A program made the translations under genes and the position numbers. A stretch of DNA of 6,236 nt from an uncultured Litorilinea sp. (GTDB lineage Bacteria > Chloroflexota > Anaerolineae > Caldilineales > Caldilineaceae), in NCBI GenBank assembly GCA_946885925.1, contig CAMPHP010000208.1, forward strand, positions 1 through 6,236, given 5' to 3'. The notes under the pieces were generated by a model. It was not told the origin of the DNA. It worked only from the letters and a program-made list of their open reading frames with translations, and did not search any database. Position 1 is the first letter of the stretch. The number at the start of each line of letters is the position of its first letter. This document shows, piece by piece, positions 5,603-6,236 of the stretch.

Positions 5603-6236
5603 CTATGCCTGCGTTGGCTTAATTCGGTGCAGCACCAGAGGGAAGGTGAGGTGCCACTGGGCCGAGTTGGTGTAGGGATCGTTCTGATCGGGCATCCCTG
5701 TCCAATATTCGGTCGTCCACGGCAGGCGATGGTAGCCGTGGGTGAGCATGATATCCGGAAGTTCAGGCAACCAGATCTCCATTGCGCGCACCCAAATGTC
5801 GATGAGCTTCTCAGTATCATCCGGATGCGTCATGAATGCCTCATCGGCCAGCTTATCGAACTCAGGATTGCTCCATTTCGAGAAGTTCACAGCATGGCCT
5901 CCAGGGATCGATTCAGAACTGCTCTGGTAGAGTGCCAGGGTCTCCTGTGGCTCGCGACAGCTTCCACCGTGGCCGAAGAGAACACCGTTATAATCGCCCT
6001 GTGAAAATGGGTCGAACCAACCAGGGGGTTCGGAGTAGCTAGCTTCGATTCCTCCCCGTTTGAGATACTCTACGACGACCGGGCCTACGCTTGTGAAGTC
6101 GAAGAAGCTTTGTATGTCCAACTTCACTTGCACGCCGTTTTCATCCAGCCACATGCCGTCGGCATTCTTGGTCCAGCCTTTGGCCGTGAGCAGTTCATCC
6201 CCCTTTGCCGGATTATACTCAAGCGTGTTGTACTGT
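5603..6236 (-). CDS. ABC transporter solute-binding protein, family 5 (DppA/OppA-like), 5'-partial
   Basis: This is the extracytoplasmic receptor of the importer. Only the C-terminal 210 residues are visible, and the frame is open through the right edge, so the Met at 6154 is internal. Family-5 features, numbered from the first visible residue, are YNPAKGDELLTAKGW (2-5 residues after the edge through about 21), then the G-x-W-x-x-x-x-G turn near 27-34 and the strand VKLDIQ. Later come GDYNGVLFGHGG (80-91), NFSKWSNPEFDKLADEA (117-133) and an aspartate-rich helix leading to LPDIMLTHGY. The end has WTGMPDQNDPY and the tail LVLHRIKPTQA. The signal peptide, lipobox and the main ligand-pocket residues of the N-terminal lobe are not in the window, so the substrate cannot be named. 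Peptides are the default, but nickel, opines, glycosides and other ligands occur in this family. It is the first visible gene of the operon. Confidence 0.9.
   Translation of the reverse strand, partial: QYNTLEYNPAKGDELLTAKGWTKNADGMWLDENGVQVKLDIQSFFDFTSVGPVVVEYLKRGGIEASYSEPPGWFDPFSQGDYNGVLFGHGGSCREPQETLALYQSSSESIPGGHAVNFSKWSNPEFDKLADEAFMTHPDDTEKLIDIWVRAMEIWLPELPDIMLTHGYHRLPWTTEYWTGMPDQNDPYTNSAQWHLTFPLVLHRIKPTQA

Noticed and set aside
5603..6154. Separate 183-aa gene starting at the ATG at 6154
   Set aside because: The frame stays open to the window edge and the residues upstream (YNPAKGDELL, then AKGW) fit family-5 binding proteins, so this Met is internal.

Overview
The window reads as bacterial (or possibly archaeal) chromosomal DNA of moderate GC, in the mid-50s percent by eye, with dense coding, short gene junctions and AGGAG-type ribosome binding sites. 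No rRNA, tRNA, transposase, phage gene or CRISPR array is visible. The style of the transporter proteins (a dipeptide/oligopeptide-type ABC system with Trp-rich permease ends, DELTSALD in one ATPase, and a large solute-binding protein ending in an 'HRIKP' tail) would fit an environmental Chloroflexota-like or related lineage. That placement is only an impression and cannot be proved from this window.

Layout. Positions 1-1311 (+ strand) hold the C-terminal 436 residues of a coenzyme F420 hydrogenase/dehydrogenase beta-subunit (FrhB)-like protein whose true start lies left of the window. A 137-bp convergent junction follows (1312-1448), with two weak inverted repeats. From 6236 down to 1449 the minus strand carries one nearly complete five-gene peptide/nickel-type ABC importer operon. 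In transcription order it encodes the solute-binding protein (5' end off the right edge), a 183-bp intercistronic gap, permease 1 (DppB/OppB type), permease 2 (DppC/OppC type), ATPase 1 (DppD/OppD type) and ATPase 2 (DppF/OppF type). The four downstream genes are packed stop-to-start (1 bp gap, 1 bp overlap, 11 bp gap), which implies one transcript and translational coupling.

How it works together. The binding protein captures a peptide or other small solute outside the cytoplasmic membrane. The two permeases form the channel heterodimer, and the two ATPases, each with the C-terminal oligopeptide/dipeptide extension and four cysteines, power import. The intercistronic gap contains a perfect 11-12 bp stem-loop just after the binding-protein stop codon and a perfect 13-bp tandem repeat. 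The stem-loop is well placed to let the binding protein be made in excess over the membrane parts. The FrhB-like gene is on the opposite strand and has no evident link to the importer.

I found no convincing novel multi-gene system. The points most worth a second look are the intercistronic stem-loop and tandem repeat, the paired cysteine clusters in the ATPases, and the unknown role of the FrhB-like flavoprotein.
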